Shown one piece after another: positions 9,809 through 24,000 of a stretch of 64,000 nucleotides of DNA; within the stretch, counting starts at the first letter, position 1; each line of letters opens with the position of its first letter. The notes below the pieces were generated by a model. The model was not told where the DNA came from. It saw only the letters and a list, made by a program, of their open reading frames with translations, and did not search any database. The stretch is from the NCBI GenBank assembly GCA_040357565.1, contig JBDODJ010000001.1; one strand, written 5' to 3'. The translations under genes and the position numbers were made by a program. The DNA comes from Cercozoa sp. M6MM. Its lineage: Eukaryota; Endomyxa: Ascetosporea.

Positions 9809-12377
9809 TCAGAGGCACACCTGGTCGTTGTTGTGCGCGGCGAGTTGCACGTGCAGTCGCTGCAGGATCGACGAGCGGCGGTACATCCGTCTCTGCACAT
9901 ACCGCACACAACCTCAGAGGGACGGGGGGGGGGGGGGGGAAAAAAAGGGCTACCCTTTCGAGAAGGCACAACAACGTGCGGCGTGATCTTTCCCAACGGT
10001 ACTGGCCCCACTTGTTCCCCGCTTTCTCCCCGTGGGGGGGGGGGGGAGATAAGGGGAGCAAGGGCAAAGGGGTAGGGGGCAAACCTTGTCCTCAACAGCG
10101 AGCGTGTCGGGAGCGGCTGACTTGGGCCGAGCACTGCCAGGTGCATCACGATCGGCCACATCGTCATCATCATCGTCGGACGAGTCCGAGTCCGTGTCCG
10201 GCGGCGCCAGCAGATCCGCGTCCATCTCAGGCAGCATACCGACTACACAATGATACAAATGGACCACAATGGACCACAACATAGCGGTACAAATGGACTG
10301 CAGTACCTTCCTCCTTCATCTGAGCGACACCGGCGCCGCCAGACTGACCGACGGATTCCGCCGCTACGTTCGTCGCCGCTTGCGCTGCGTAGTCTGGGGG
10401 GGGGGGGGAAAAGGGGTAACGTGGGGGTAAGGTGGGGGGGTAAGGTAGGGGTAAAGCCTACCGAACTCCACAATGGGCGCATCAGCACGCGCATCGTCAG
10501 AACGCAAATGTTGCTCGCGCTGTGCCAGCAACGCGCGCGGCTGCGGCTCCTCCTTCCGTAGGTCGCGCGGGTAGTCGCCCCATCGCACGTCTGCCCGGAA
10601 GTAATAAAGGGTAAAAGAGGGGTAAACAACAGTGTAAACAGGGGTAAACAGGGGTGTAAACAGGGAGGGGTGTAAACAGGGAGGGGGGGGGGTAAACAGG
10701 GTGTAAACAGGGGGTAAACAGGGGGTAAAGCACCTTGCCGATTGCGCGCAGCACTGACGCAGTCGCCGTAGAGTGTTCGCAACAGTTTTCTTGCGCCTGC
10801 TTCCAGCGCGTTCACTGCACTCTCGCTCACTGCACACAGAGGGGTAGGGAGGTAAAAGGGGTAACGAGGGGCCGGGGGGTAAAGGTGCCAGCGCACGTGG
10901 CAGAGGAGTCTCGGCAGGAAGGGCAGGCGAGCCCAGTTGCTGCAAGGCACGTTGCCGCCGACGCTGCCAGTGTCGTCGCACCTTGTGCTGCAACACCTGC
11001 GGTCGCAGTACTCGGTAGCCCCTATAAGTGTGTATACCTTATATACATACACTTTTGTATACATCTACATACATACATAGATACATGCATATACATATAT
11101 ACATATACATATATACATATACTATCCTTTTATACATGTACATGTATACAGTACAAACATACATACATATACACACATGTGTAGATGTGTATACGCCTGT
11201 GCCGCCTGATGCAGCGCCTCTCGCTGCACCTGCTCGATCTGCGCGCGTCTTCGAATCTCCTTCTGCAGTACTTCGTCGCCCTCTTGCCGTCGCTATGGGG
11301 GGGGGGGTAAGGGAAGGGTAAGAGGGGGCAGTAGGGAGAGGTGGTAAGAGGAGGTAAGAGGCGGGTAAAGAAGCGAAAAGGAACCACGCGACGCTCGCGC
11401 AGTTGCTGTAGTCGCTTCTCGCGCAGATCGTCGAGTGATCTCGCTTCCAGCCACTACAAAAAAACAACAGGTCCAAACTGGCTACAAACTGGCTCCAAGT
11501 ACAGACAAACTGTACTGTACCTCAGATTCGGCTGCCTCGCGAAACAGCGGATCGGCGATGGCTGTGCAAACACACACAAAAAAAAACACACAGAATAAAA
11601 AGAAACAAGAAAAAGAAAGGTTCAGCAAAAACTGACCAGTCGGATCGAACGTGACGCGTTCTTCAGTTTTTCTCTTCTGCGGAAAGAGTGGAGAATCACC
11701 GAAACAAAGAGAGCCGAAGTGAAAGCAACTAAGGCACAGGTGAAAGGGTGGAAGGAGGTTACCACAGGCGGGTAGGGATAGTCATCATCGATCAAGAGAC
11801 GACGGTCCATCCGGTCGGGGAACAAGTCGCCGGTATGCGCATCCCTGGTGGGTGCCACACCCAGGTACATTCGCGCAATCAGTTGCTGACTACGTCTGGC
11901 CACCATCTGCACGCAACAGATTCAGCAAACCAACTGACTGACAGAAGAAACAGCCTCCAGTTCTCCAGTTATCACTGGAGAAACGCACCTGATCGGTAAA
12001 GCACGGGAATAAATAACGACGCGTCGGGCGCTTTTTGTTTTTGAGATTCTCGCGAGGTTCCGCAAGTTCGGTTTGTCGATTCAAAGCGGCCTGTTTCAAC
12101 AACAACGACGAGATAGAGAAAGCAGACAATGTGGCTGAGCAGAAGAAGGCAGCACCTTCTCAATCTTACGCAGCGCATTGGCTGCCTCGGGAACGTGCGT
12201 ACTTCGCAGACCGTTCAGCCAGTCCTCCTTCGATTGCGTCGCGAGTTCTTGGCGCCATTGCTACCCAAACACATCGGGCATCGGTTTAAACGGTGAAACA
12301 GGGTAGCAAAAAAAAAGTACATTGTTGAAGCGACCCATAACCTCTGAGCGCTGCTCATTGGTGGCGTGTGGGTGCAT
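9809..12377 (-). CDS. Arg/Gln-rich coiled-coil protein, unknown
   Basis: A spliced minus-strand gene starting at ATG 12377 with about a dozen exons, among them 12377-12321, 12260-12156, one ending near 11999 (RRYLFPCFTDQ), 11909-11765 and pieces down to 9868-9809 (stop TGA). The middle is a charged helix (EWLEARSLDDLREKRLQQL onward) with IQ-like Arg/Gln repeats. Near the end is an Asp/Ser tract (DTDSDSSDDDDDD), followed by RRMYRRSSILQRL. The charge pattern recalls cytoskeletal or axonemal proteins, but no diagnostic motif was found and no function is assigned. Its introns are extreme: TTTACCCC-type repeats fill several of them. The start codon is 248 bp from the divergent ASNSD1-like gene. 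Confidence 0.62.
10600..10735 (-). repeat. GGGGTAAAC-type G-rich intron repeat
   Basis: The plus strand repeats GGGGTAAACAGG with variations; the transcript of the minus-strand gene therefore carries CCTGTTTACCCC. The array lies wholly inside an intron of the coiled-coil gene. Confidence 0.8.
11030..11190 (-). repeat. TATACATA-type AT-rich intron repeat
   Basis: Imperfect ATACAT/ATATAC units lie inside an intron of the coiled-coil gene. They are non-coding in the spliced reading. Confidence 0.7.
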
Positions 12378-12625
12378 TGTGTCTCCTGCGCCGCTCCACG
12401 TGCCTCCTTATCTCCTGACTGGACTGAAAAGAAACCAATCACACGGTTGCCAGCGCCCGTGACACCTGCTAACAGGGTCCTTCCAGTGCAAGCACAGCAC
12501 CAGGTGCGCCAGTGACCAAACACACGCACACTAGTGCCCCATTGTAGCCGCGCTTTTTTGTTGTGCCTGTTCCCGGTAGGTTCTGAAGGATTAGTTGCTT
12601 TATTTGACACCAATTTGAATTTTAG

Positions 12626-15229
12626 ATGTGTGGGATAGGCATCTTAGTCTCGCGCAACCCGCCCGACAATGATTTTGTCAGCGAGCGAATGGAGGCGCTT
12701 CGACCTCGCGGTCCAGACAGCGTGCAAGTCGAGCGTTTCGCAACGGATGGGTTGCACGTGACCGGGATTGCATCGGTGCTGCACATGCGTGGGCAGAGGT
12801 ACGTTATGTTCAGAATAAGACGGTCCCAGATGGCACACCATGACACCGAAATGTAGTGGACAGGTCACTCAGCAGCCTTTCATCGACTCGGACCGCTTTT
12901 CTCGAGCGAATGTTCGCTTTTTTTGGAACGGTGAAGTGTTTGGAAGCGATGACGAAGATATTGAAGCGGCAGTAGTCGCCAATAACGACGGAGCGGTGAT
13001 TTTCGAGCAGATCATGCGCTGTTTGATTGATTCTGGTATCTTTCATTTCACAGTATCTGACACAGTACAAGTTAGTTTGATTTAGAGGTTGCCACACTTG
13101 CCGAAGCGGCCGAGATACTGAGAGCTCGGGTGTTCCAGAGGATTTCTGGTCCCTACGCAATGACAGTCGTTCTCACCGGCGCGATCGCGCTGAGTGGTGT
13201 TATCTTTGCGCGCGATGCTTTCTTTGGACGACGCAGGTAACGGCACCGTTCCTTTCTTTTGTCTATTAGTTATTGCGTTTGTTGTGATAGCCTATTGGTT
13301 CGCTTGCACGATGACACTTTTGAGTTGTCCTCTGTCGCTATTGGTGAGATTGCAGAGGGACCTGCATCTACCGAGTTGGAACAGTTCGACACGGCACCTT
13401 TTGCGCCTCACTGCGACAATTTGAGGAGTCAACTCACTCTTGATGTTGCCGAATGGATTCCTGTGCCCCGTGAGTTGCTTTTCTGACTGTTTAGTCATCT
13501 AGATGTATGTGTTTTTGGTGTAGCACTGGGTGTGTACGCACTTCCTTTAACGCAAATCGAAAAAGCACTACACACCCCTGACCTAACAAGACTGAGGTTT
13601 CACTTGTCTCCGTTCCAGCCGCTGGCTGATCGAGGAGAAACGCTGGATGAAACACAGTTTGACACGGCAGATGAAGTTTGGACCGATGCTGGAAGGCAGT
13701 TCCTTGATGTATTGACTGATGCCGTTCGCAGGGTACTTCTGATTTATGTGCTGCGTGTGCTTTTTCAATTTTTAAGTGCGTGAAACGAATACAGCGAGTG
13801 ACGGATATTTCGAACCCTCCCAAGTCAAATAAAGACGAAGAGAATGGCACCGGCAGTCGTGTTTCGGTTCTTTTCAGCGGCGGCGTGGACTCGCTCCTTC
13901 TGGCTGCCGTTGCGGACCGTGTGTTGCCCGTGCAGGATACGATCGATCTGATCAATGTCGGCACCATAAGTGAGAACTTTCCTGTTCCTCCCGATCGTCG
14001 GACTGCGCAGTATGGGGTACTTGCTTAACTTTTGAGGATTTCTGTTGATTTTGATATTCGGTATTTGTAGCTGCTTGAGTTACGAAGAGCGTCCAGGAAA
14101 CTTCATGGTGTATGAAGTGCTTTTTATTAATTTTTTCGTTGATACTGGCTTGGGCTTGCTTGTGCAGGTCTCGCGTCGGTTCAATCTGATTGAAGTGGAC
14201 GTGACGGTGGGGGATTTGCGTGCGCACAGGGACACGATCAAGCAGTGCGTGTACCCGCGAGGTGGCACTATGGACCTGAATATCGGTGCCGTCTTCTTTT
14301 TCGGCTCTCGCGGAGTCGGTGTGCTACGCACTCCTCGCGCTGTCCAGCAGCAGATTCGAGCAGTGAATGCGAACGAGAACTTGGCGCGGTTTGCTCTACC
14401 TCAAGCAACGCACTCACTCGAGGAAGAGACCGAGTCTTACGGAGACAGTGATGCACAAGATGGCACACGAGTCACCAGCAGTGCGAGAGTTCTCTTGATT
14501 GGCTTGGGTGCTGATGAGGTACATACATGTGTTTCTTTTGCCGTGTGTACTGCTTTTATTGGACTGGTGCTTTAGTTGCTGGGTGGTTACGGTCGGCATC
14601 GAACCAAATACAGCAAGACATTCAAAGATGCTATTGGTACTGTACCGGATTTTCTCTTGTATTGTTTGTGTGAGTTGTTGTTGCAGAGGCAGGAGAGTCG
14701 CCTAACGTAGCGCACGACGAAGCAACACGCGCTTCGAGTGCCGAAATGGACAGGTTCGTTTGTGCACACCGTAGCTTTAGCTTTATCTCGTTGACTGTGT
14801 GCTCGTTGGCAGAGACATTTCGCGACTCTGGCGGCGTAATCTCGGTCGCGATGACAGGTGCATTGCGCACAATCAAAAAGAAGCGCGTCATCCATTGTAA
14901 CTTTCACCTTGGTTGAAATTGCAGCAATTTTGCCCTCATAATGAACACTTTTTCGATCTACATGTAGCCTCGATAAACGCGTTCTTCAGTGGGTGGCACA
15001 CAGCGCCCGTGTTTGCGACCTCCAGTTGCCGCCCGGCGTGGGCGACAAGCGCGTGCTGCGTCAAGCCTCACTTCTCTGCGGCCTCGGCCAGTGCTCGTCT
15101 CTCATCAAGTAACTGTCTTTTCTTTACTTCTCTCAATAGAATGCTTGCCTCAACTTTATTGATGTTCTTTGCAGGCGAGCTATTCAGTTTGGCACTCGTA
15201 TCGCCAAGTGCGAGCGTGATATCTGGTGA
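12626..15229 (+). CDS. ASNSD1: Asparagine synthetase domain-containing protein 1-like
   Basis: Thirteen exons (12626-12798, 12857-13035, 13086-13236, 13291-13469, 13524-13732, 13777-14016, 14071-14109, 14168-14518, 14576-14636, 14687-14753, 14813-14896, 14968-15108, 15175-15229) join in phase to 642 residues, the family's usual length. The N-terminus MCGIGILVS keeps the Cys2 nucleophile of class II glutamine amidotransferases, with FFWNGEVF and RDAFFGRRSLL following. The synthetase half has the PP-loop SGGVDS, FNLIEVDVT, RVLLIGLGADELLGGYGRHR, NLGRDDR and KRAIQFGTRIAK in the ASNSD1 order. That is more like ASNSD1 than canonical asparagine synthetase, and the ligase activity of ASNSD1 proteins is unproven. 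Exon 2 uses the acceptor at 12856 to keep frame. Confidence 0.93.
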
Positions 15230-15521
15230 ACGGCATGTCTGTGCCATTCTGTGGTCGTGGGCGTGAAGTGGTTGGGCCGAGACGATCTCGCTCGCGCTGG
15301 CTTTTAGGCTTTGCGAATAACCACCGGCCGTGTACCTTACGTAAACCGAACGTCTGCGATGGGTGTATCCAAACATTCGATTCGAAGCTGATGATGCGAT
15401 CGGATTGAATGCGGCTCCAAGTCCGTTTTGCAACTGCGTTGAGTTGCCAGTATCCATCGTATTCACTCAGTTGATTCCATTCGCTCACCACACGATTCCT
15501 CTAGATCTGACGTCGGATGTC

Positions 15522-17308
15522 TTACTCAAACAAGACTTGCGAAGCAGCCGACGGTGCCGGCGATGCGAGCAATCGTTCGGCTATATCAGAGGAAGCGAAG
15601 CGTTCGAGTCGGGTAAGTTTTTGGTGATCATGACTGCGGCGCCGACTCGTTGGTCGAGCGTTAACGTTGGTGTTCGGTTCGCCGATGACGTCGCTGAGCA
15701 GGTGTTTCACGATCGACTCGATCTCTCTCGTCTCGAGCATGCCCGTTGCGACTCGTTCGTCAGCTTGCTGCATACCGGTAGTGTGTTCGGAGGTGGAGTC
15801 ATTGCTGGAGACTTTGCCGCTCTCGCTAGTGCTGTCAGGAAGACAGCAGCTTTCAGCAGTGTTGACAGTCTGCGAGGCGACTTCGGCTGACTCGGCAGTG
15901 GCCTGGAGGGAGAAGTCGCGTCTTTCAGCCGCAGCTTTGTCCTTGTCGTTCTCAGTGACAGTGGCTGCGTTGGCGAACACTTTCGCCTCGCCTCGGGTTT
16001 CGGCAGCTTGCACTGCGCGAGAGCGCTTTGCGACACGAAGAGTTTGCGTACTCACGCAGTACAAAAGACTGCGTTGTTTCGCCTCTGCTTTCGACTGGTC
16101 TGGTCGCGTGTGTGCTACTACAGTTAGGCATACTAATCAGAAAAATGAGGTGTGTGGTGCATTACCTTGATTCATCGCCGTCAGTGTGTCGACGAGCAAG
16201 GAACGAAGCTCGAGCATCTGCTGGGACGAACTGTTGCTCACGTGTGACACGATATCTCGCATCTCGGTCATTGCTTTCTGCGTCAACTCCAGGACAGCCG
16301 ACTCTGCTGCATTCGACTGGGATTGCTGTGCAGTGTGGAGCTGCGGCTGGGGAACAAAAGACATTGCGTGTTGGACACGCGCGTTATCTTCCAGCTGTCG
16401 CACTCGCGACCGTAGCGCATCGACATGAGTCTGAAGGTCGGAGTGTTTCCGTATCAAGAGTTTACATTATGGGAATGAAGGAATGAAGCTACAGTCTGCG
16501 CTGACTCGAGACGACTTTGCAGCTGTCGGATCGTTGCCTTCAGGGTAAAGTTCTCATCCTGCACACGAGTCGCTTCCAGTTCGAGACTGCGCCGACTCTT
16601 GCGCAACTCATCGGCATCCGCAGCTGCTTCTTGAAAGTGTTTGAGCTGTTTTGTTATGTGCGACATTTCTTGCTCTTTCTCGCGCAACGTAGCTTGCAAG
16701 TTGAGTGCTTCAGTATCGCGCAGCGACGCCTGCTGTCGCAGTTTCTGCAACTGTTGTTTCAACTCACTCACTCTGCGTTTCTCGGACTGCAAAGCTTCGC
16801 GACAAAGTGAGTTCTTTCTTTCAGCTTCGGCTATTTGGTGTTTGCTTTCACGTCTTGCAGTGTTTTGACGACGCAGGATTTGTTTCGCTTCTTGCACTCG
16901 CGTTTCGAGTCCCGTTGTCAGCTTGGCAAGCAGCTCGATCCTTCGCCACATTCGACGTTCGTGCTGCTCAACGACTCCAGAAAACTGCAAACATCGTTGT
17001 TGGCACGTTTCAAGCACAATGCTGTGCTGTTCGACACGCGTGCGATGCTCGTGCAGAAGCTGTGACTGGCGATCCTCCAGTTCTCCGTTTGTTTTCTGCA
17101 GTTCGGCCTCGAGATCTGACAGTCGTGTCGCAAGTTCGTTTTCTCGCTCGGCAGCCGCGGTTTGTGCACGCGATAGCATATGCTCGAGTGTCCCCGTGCG
17201 CTGCGTGCTCTCGCGCAATTGCTTTCTCGCGAGGGCTTTCAGTCGGCATACCTGAAAGAACTGAGCTCGCCACCTGAGCTCCCGGTCGTCGTCGGAGTCT
17301 AAAACCAT
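15522..17308 (-). CDS. Long coiled-coil protein, unknown
   Basis: Three exons fit in phase: 17308-16493, 16430-16166 and 16084-15522 (stop TAA), 547 residues. Residues from about 30 to 360 form a nearly unbroken coiled coil rich in Glu, Gln, Arg and Leu, suggesting a rod-like dimer. The C-terminal third is Ser/Glu-rich and likely disordered. No motor, kinase or membrane motif is present, and generic coiled coils cannot be named by eye. It ends tail-to-tail with the ASNSD1-like gene and is 303 bp head-to-head from GMP reductase. Confidence 0.8.
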
Positions 17309-17611
17309 CGCTCGCTACACCGATAGCACAAACTGGGTGTAGCGATGGATGTACAGGCAGTAGTGTGTCAGTACTGCACGCGGTTAATTTCTCTTTTTTG
17401 TCTGATCGGACAACTGTGACCAAACACACACGTTCGCAGCCGCTGCCAGATTTTGACCAAGCAATAATATTGCAATGGCTTGCATGTGCGTTATTTGCAA
17501 ATTCAAGCTCAGTTTTAGGGTATCCAACAATTACACTGACTCGTTTCTCGCGCCTAGGGCGAGTCTGTGCTGATGGGTGCTTATTTCTATTGCTTTTTCA
17601 ATAATTTAGAA
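17309..17611. promoter_or_regulatory. Shared upstream region of divergent genes
   Basis: These 303 bp separate the start codons of the minus-strand coiled-coil gene and GMP reductase, so both promoters must lie here or overlap the genes. No motif could be assigned. The half next to GMP reductase is AT-rich. Confidence 0.5.
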
Positions 17612-19549
<1,938 letters not shown>

Positions 19550-19837
19550 TGTTTTTTCAAGCAAGCAGAAAGAGCAACTCGGAGTTGCGTTGTCGCATTG
19601 CACTCTGCAAACATTCCGTTCCCGTCCGGTCAGCTTTCGTTTCGTTTTCGCTTCGCTTCGTGAGTGCCAGTGAACCGAACCAACCGACCAATTGTTTGAT
19701 TAACGTAACATAAGTATCCGAGCGTAGCGCGCAGGCAGGCTACTGATACAAAGTCCTGTAACACGACATGCATGTGAATGCGATTAAGTCTAGTCATGAG
19801 CGATCATGCGAGGCCATGCATCCAATCGAATGTATCA

Positions 19838-20508
19838 TCATGACGGAGCCTGCGGTTGCGACGGTTGTTGTGATGACCGTCGCGCGTGTCGCAACTCAGC
19901 GAGGCCCTCGAGAATCATGCCGAGAGTGTGCTGGATACTCTGCGTGCCTTGTTGCAGCACTTGCTGCTTCTGCGAGAGTGTGCGCTGTGTGCAATACCAG
20001 ACACAAATTAGACAGAAGTAGCACATACAAAAACACAGACCCAAAAGGTACCAATCTGTGTTCGCAGAAAGTGATGGCCTCTTCTTGCGTCAGTTCGACC
20101 CACCATTCGTCGCAGGTCTTCACTACCACCTGTACCAAAAAGAAAGTGGAAGAATACACTGTACAGTGAGGGTACAGGCAGTACCTTCTCGGCGTTTACT
20201 TTAGCAGCCACGTAGCATTGCGAAAATTTGCCTCGCCGAGTCAGCAGTTCGACCTCTTTCCGCTTCACGAGTGCCAGTGCGCGCAGCGTTTCCAACAACT
20301 GCATCCTGCGACACCGTGTAATCACAGCACAAGCATCAACTCTGTGTAAAGGCGACAACACGTACATTTCTCTCGTTTCCAAAATCGCGGCGCACTCGCG
20401 CGAATGTGCGATCTTGAGGTCGCGCTGCAGTACATCCTGGCAGTACATTTCGAGCTGCTCGATCCGGCTCTCCAACCCGTCATTGTCATCACTGCTTCTG
20501 TTGCTCAT
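19838..20508 (-). CDS. UXT: UXT (prefoldin-like ART-27) homologue
   Basis: Four exons (20508-20366, 20305-20185, 20129-20052, 19984-19838) give 162 residues in phase. The alpha-prefoldin layout is clear: an N-terminal helix with CQDVLQRDL, a central hairpin (FSQCYVAAKVNAEKVVVKTC, then WWVELTQEEAITFCEHR) and a C-terminal helix with GMILEGLAELRHA. DVLQRDL and MLLEGL-type motifs are characteristic of UXT, a subunit of the URI/R2TP prefoldin-like complex in RNA polymerase and PIKK assembly and in transcription. A short Gln/Ser/Pro tail follows. The start codon is only 97 bp from the divergent carrier gene. Confidence 0.85.
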
Positions 20509-20604
20509 TTCGCTGTCTAAGTCACAAAAGTGCACCTATAAACAGTCTTCTATCTGAAAAAGTCACCCGCGTGGTTAACTAAGCTTCAGACGTTGCGTCA
20601 AACT

Positions 20605-22178
20605 ATGGGCTCATGGGGCTCGTACAACTTCGGCTCCGTTTGCTCCTTGGCTTTTCCCGCTGATGCATTAATTGTGCGTGTCGCAATGCATGAACAGCAT
20701 AGGCAACGATGGGCACCTTTTCTCGGTAGCATGCTGCGTCGTCGTTTTTCCAAAGATCGATCTCACTTCTGCTGATCAAGACTTGGTCTCTGCAGGTGGG
20801 GTTTCCGGAATGGCAGGCACGCTAGTGTCACATCCACTCGAGGTAGTCAAAGTGCGCTTGCAGCTGCAGAACGAACTAGTTGGTATTACCCCTGCTCCGA
20901 CTTGACTTGACTTGACTGACTTGACTTTGCAGAGAACACGAACCGACAACCGCTGCTTCAGTCGATCCGCACCTTTCTGTTTTCGTATGCGACTGCAAGT
21001 GTTCCACAGGGTGTGCTGATTACACCTTAGACTCTTCGAATCATGCACAGAAGAGACGTGTATGCCGGGATTCAAACTGCACTTGTCCGACAGGCAGGTA
21101 CAGCCTTCCTTAGTTTTGATCTGTTTCATTAAATCAACAAGTGCAGTTTCGGCTTCGACACGATTTGGAATGAAAGCGAAACTGGAACAATTGTTTCACC
21201 ATGATCCATCGCAGTTCGTCCCGTTATACAAGCAGGTATAATTAACTGATGCTTCCACTGTGTCAGACTTGACTGGATTGAAACCTTAGGTACCGATCGC
21301 ACTGACTGCGGGAGCCTGCAGTGCCGTTGTTGCCTGTCCTTTCGACTCAATTCTCTTGCGACAACAAGGTTTCACTGTGACCTTGTGTCTTTTGCTTCCT
21401 TTCTTTTATTAGGGTACTTGGTAGGTGCTAGACAAGGCACGTCGTTGATAGACGCTGTTCGAAACATCGGCGGTATGCGTGGCCTGTTTGCCAACGTGCC
21501 TGCCAACTGTACGCGCGCTGCCACTGTCACTCTTGGACAGTTCGTTGGTACACAATCAACAACAAACAGACGCTGTATGATGCTGCTGCACTTGCCTGCT
21601 GTAGGCAAGGACGGGAGCAAAGAAATCTTGCTGAAACTGGGCTTTCAAAATACGCTGAAAACTGGTTCGTTTGATTAAAGATTGTCTGCTTTATCTTTTT
21701 ACCCCTCCCTCACCCTCCCTCGGGCAGATGCACTGGCAGCGATTGGTGGCGGCTTTTTCGTTGTGCTTGTTAACAGTCCGGCCGATGTAGTGCGGACGCG
21801 TCTCATGAACACTGTCAAGAATGGTGCACTCGCACAACTAAACTCTCTGACTGTAAATTTACCTGCATGCATGTGTACTTGTACAGGTGCACAGTACCGA
21901 GGTGTCACAGACTGCATTCGGCAGATCTTCAGACACGAGGGCTGCGGCGGCTTCTACGTTCGTTGTTTTCATTCAGTTTGTTGTTGTGGCTGTTGTTCGA
22001 CGCCCTGCCTGATGTTGCCTTGTGCAGAAGGGATGGAAGATCTACTGTGTGCGCGTGATGCCGCGTATGTTTGATTCCGGTTTCTGTGTTTTGGTTTCGA
22101 GCAACTTGTGCAGACGTTCTGACGATGTTCACGACTTACGAGTTCCTGCGACGACGCTTTGGCACCCTGACAGCGTAG
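20605..22178 (+). CDS. Mitochondrial carrier family (SLC25) transporter
   Basis: Exons include 20605-20725, 20796-20882, one ending 20994, 21031-21097, 21147-21235, 21290-21368, 21413-21664, 21728 onward, about 21896-21957, 22028-22064 and 22114-22178. Three-repeat signatures are visible: SHPLEVVKVRLQ in repeat 1, CPFDSILLRQQ in repeat 2 and NSPADVVRTRLMN in repeat 3, with RQAVSASTRFG and YRGVTDCIRQIFRHEG. The layout suggests the dicarboxylate/oxoglutarate/uncoupling branch of the inner mitochondrial membrane, but the substrate cannot be read. ATG 20605 and ATG 20686 are both in frame. The fourth exon is reached in frame through a 36-nt GC-AG intron (20995-21030). The exact end of the 21728 exon is unresolved. 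Confidence 0.88.
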
Positions 22179-22715
22179 TTGGCACGCATTGCAAACGAAC
22201 GGAAAGCTTAAGTAACGTGGCGTCCCGCATCCCGTTCCGTTCTTTTATTTTATCTGTTTTTAGTAGTGCTGCCTTGCCCCAACGAACGCAACTGAACTTA
22301 ACCTATGCTAAACCTACCCGACCGACTACAGGTGTACTTCGCGTACTGTAAGTACTAATCAGCTACAGCGCAGTTGACTCGACTCGCGGTCAACTCAAAT
22401 GGGCGGGACCGAGCGACTCGAGGTTGGTTTCCTTCTTGGGACTGGTGGAACTTCGAGGACGCCGAGTGACCCTGGCCAGCAGCAGAGTGCTTCGACGTCT
22501 TTCCTCTGCGAACGCAATCAAAATTTATACTTGTACGGGTACTGCAGGTGAACTTATAGCCTACGCTCTCGCAGACGGATGCGGTCTCTTAGCCACGCGA
22601 TTGCAAAGCCCTTTGGTCCGATCCAGTTGTATCGTCTTGTGTCTTGTATGATAGTAGAGAACACAGATCCAGTACCAGACAAGTCCCGAACACAGCCATC
22701 AAAAGTGCAGCCAGT
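22179..22715. other. Region between the convergent carrier and rolling-stone genes
   Basis: Both genes are transcribed toward this stretch, so it must contain two 3' UTRs. No ORF is supported. Confidence 0.45.
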
Positions 22716-24000
22716 CTACAGCAGGAAATTAACCCGGCTCTGTTGTGCACATAGCAAGCCATCAGCTGCAGCAACGTACACGAACAGTAGTGTCGTCCAG
22801 GAGCGCCAAGTCATCACATGGTACACTGGTCGAACGCAGTAGCTGTAGGCGAAGTTGATTGGAAGGTACAGTAGCAGGCCCACAATAACCGCGTACAGCG
22901 ACGTTCGCTTCTGCACCTGCATGCGGCAGAAGCACAAATCCAGCACGGCAAACACGGCGCACAAGCAGTGGGTCGTGAGGTCCAGAAACGGGTCGAGTGT
23001 CTCCTTCCTACTTTCAGTACAATCTCTGTGTAACTGCAATATTCGATTATGCTTCGGTCCGCTGATGTACTGTACCGGTACAAGGCGGCCCAGAACTGAA
23101 CGGAAACCATGATGGCAAAGCTGAGGTGCAGCAGAGCCAGCACCGACAGGAACTGCAAGAATCGGTATTTTCGAGACACGTCTTTTCGAAACGGTTCCTC
23201 TGAGGCAGGCGCAAGTGCGTGTACGTCACTGTCCGAGTCGGAACGAGAAATGTCGACTTACAACATCGCTGTCGCCTTCCGCGCCAGGAGGGTCGAAGGT
23301 GCGAATGCTGTAAGAGTCCTCTTTGCGTCGCTCAGCGGACAGAGCGGCCATTTTGACACAGTGCATCGACGTTGCAACGCCCGCTAGTCCCTATAAAATT
23401 GGTTGATCAGTAGGAACATTAAAATAACTGAACTGCTTGGAGAAATGTGAACCTACGAAGTACAGCAGCGTCAAACACAGCGTCCAGTTCGTGAGGTAAA
23501 AGACCCACGGTGTGCGTTGTGCATTGTTGACGTTCAGATGCCGGAAAGTGAGAAATAGAGAACGATGCACCACAGCACGAAGACTAAAAAACGAAAGCAC
23601 GCCAGCGCAACTGTAGTTCTGTAGCTTCCCGACCATGAAACTGCGCAATGAAAGTAATGAAACACTTGAATCTTGCTGTAAAATTGGATTTGACACTACT
23701 TAATATCAACCGCGCATCATAGCGTCCCCAATCGTGTATTAACTTCGGCATCGCACTGCTCCGAGCTGTTTTGGCTGTTGCTCGAGTCAAGTTCCACAGG
23801 AGGTTGTCATGACGAACAAATCCCATGTGCCAGCACGTAGCGAGACTGAAAGTCCGAAGCGTATCGACACAGAGAGTTGAACCACAGACAATAATCACAA
23901 AGAAGCGCATGGATGAACGGAAGTGCAGTACACGAACTGAACACAGGTAAGTCCAACCTTCTTCTGTCACCACTGGCACAGAGGCCCATTGCATTGCCAT
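22716..24000 (-). CDS. Rolling-stone-like multipass membrane protein
   Basis: Exons on the minus strand carry hydrophobic segments in the order of the rolling-stone family: FYLTNWTLCLTLLYF near 23470-23510, a cytosolic piece (AGVATSMHCVKMAALSAER), FLQFLSVLALLHLSFAIM near 23110-23160, then KETLDPFLDLTTHC and several helices (AVFAVLDLC, VIVGLLLYLPINFAYSY, TTLLFVYVAAADGLL) to the stop at 22716. The TNW motif is typical. Rolling-stone proteins act at the plasma membrane in cell fusion in flies; other members are uncharacterised. The upstream exons, from a possible start at ATG 24000, are poorly resolved, and a hydrophobic stretch near 23540-23590 is in a different frame from the exon it should join. 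Confidence 0.6.

Noticed and set aside
15522-17308. Plus-strand ORFs facing the coiled-coil exons
   Set aside because: They are shadows of a minus-strand gene whose three exons fit in phase and have coiled-coil composition.
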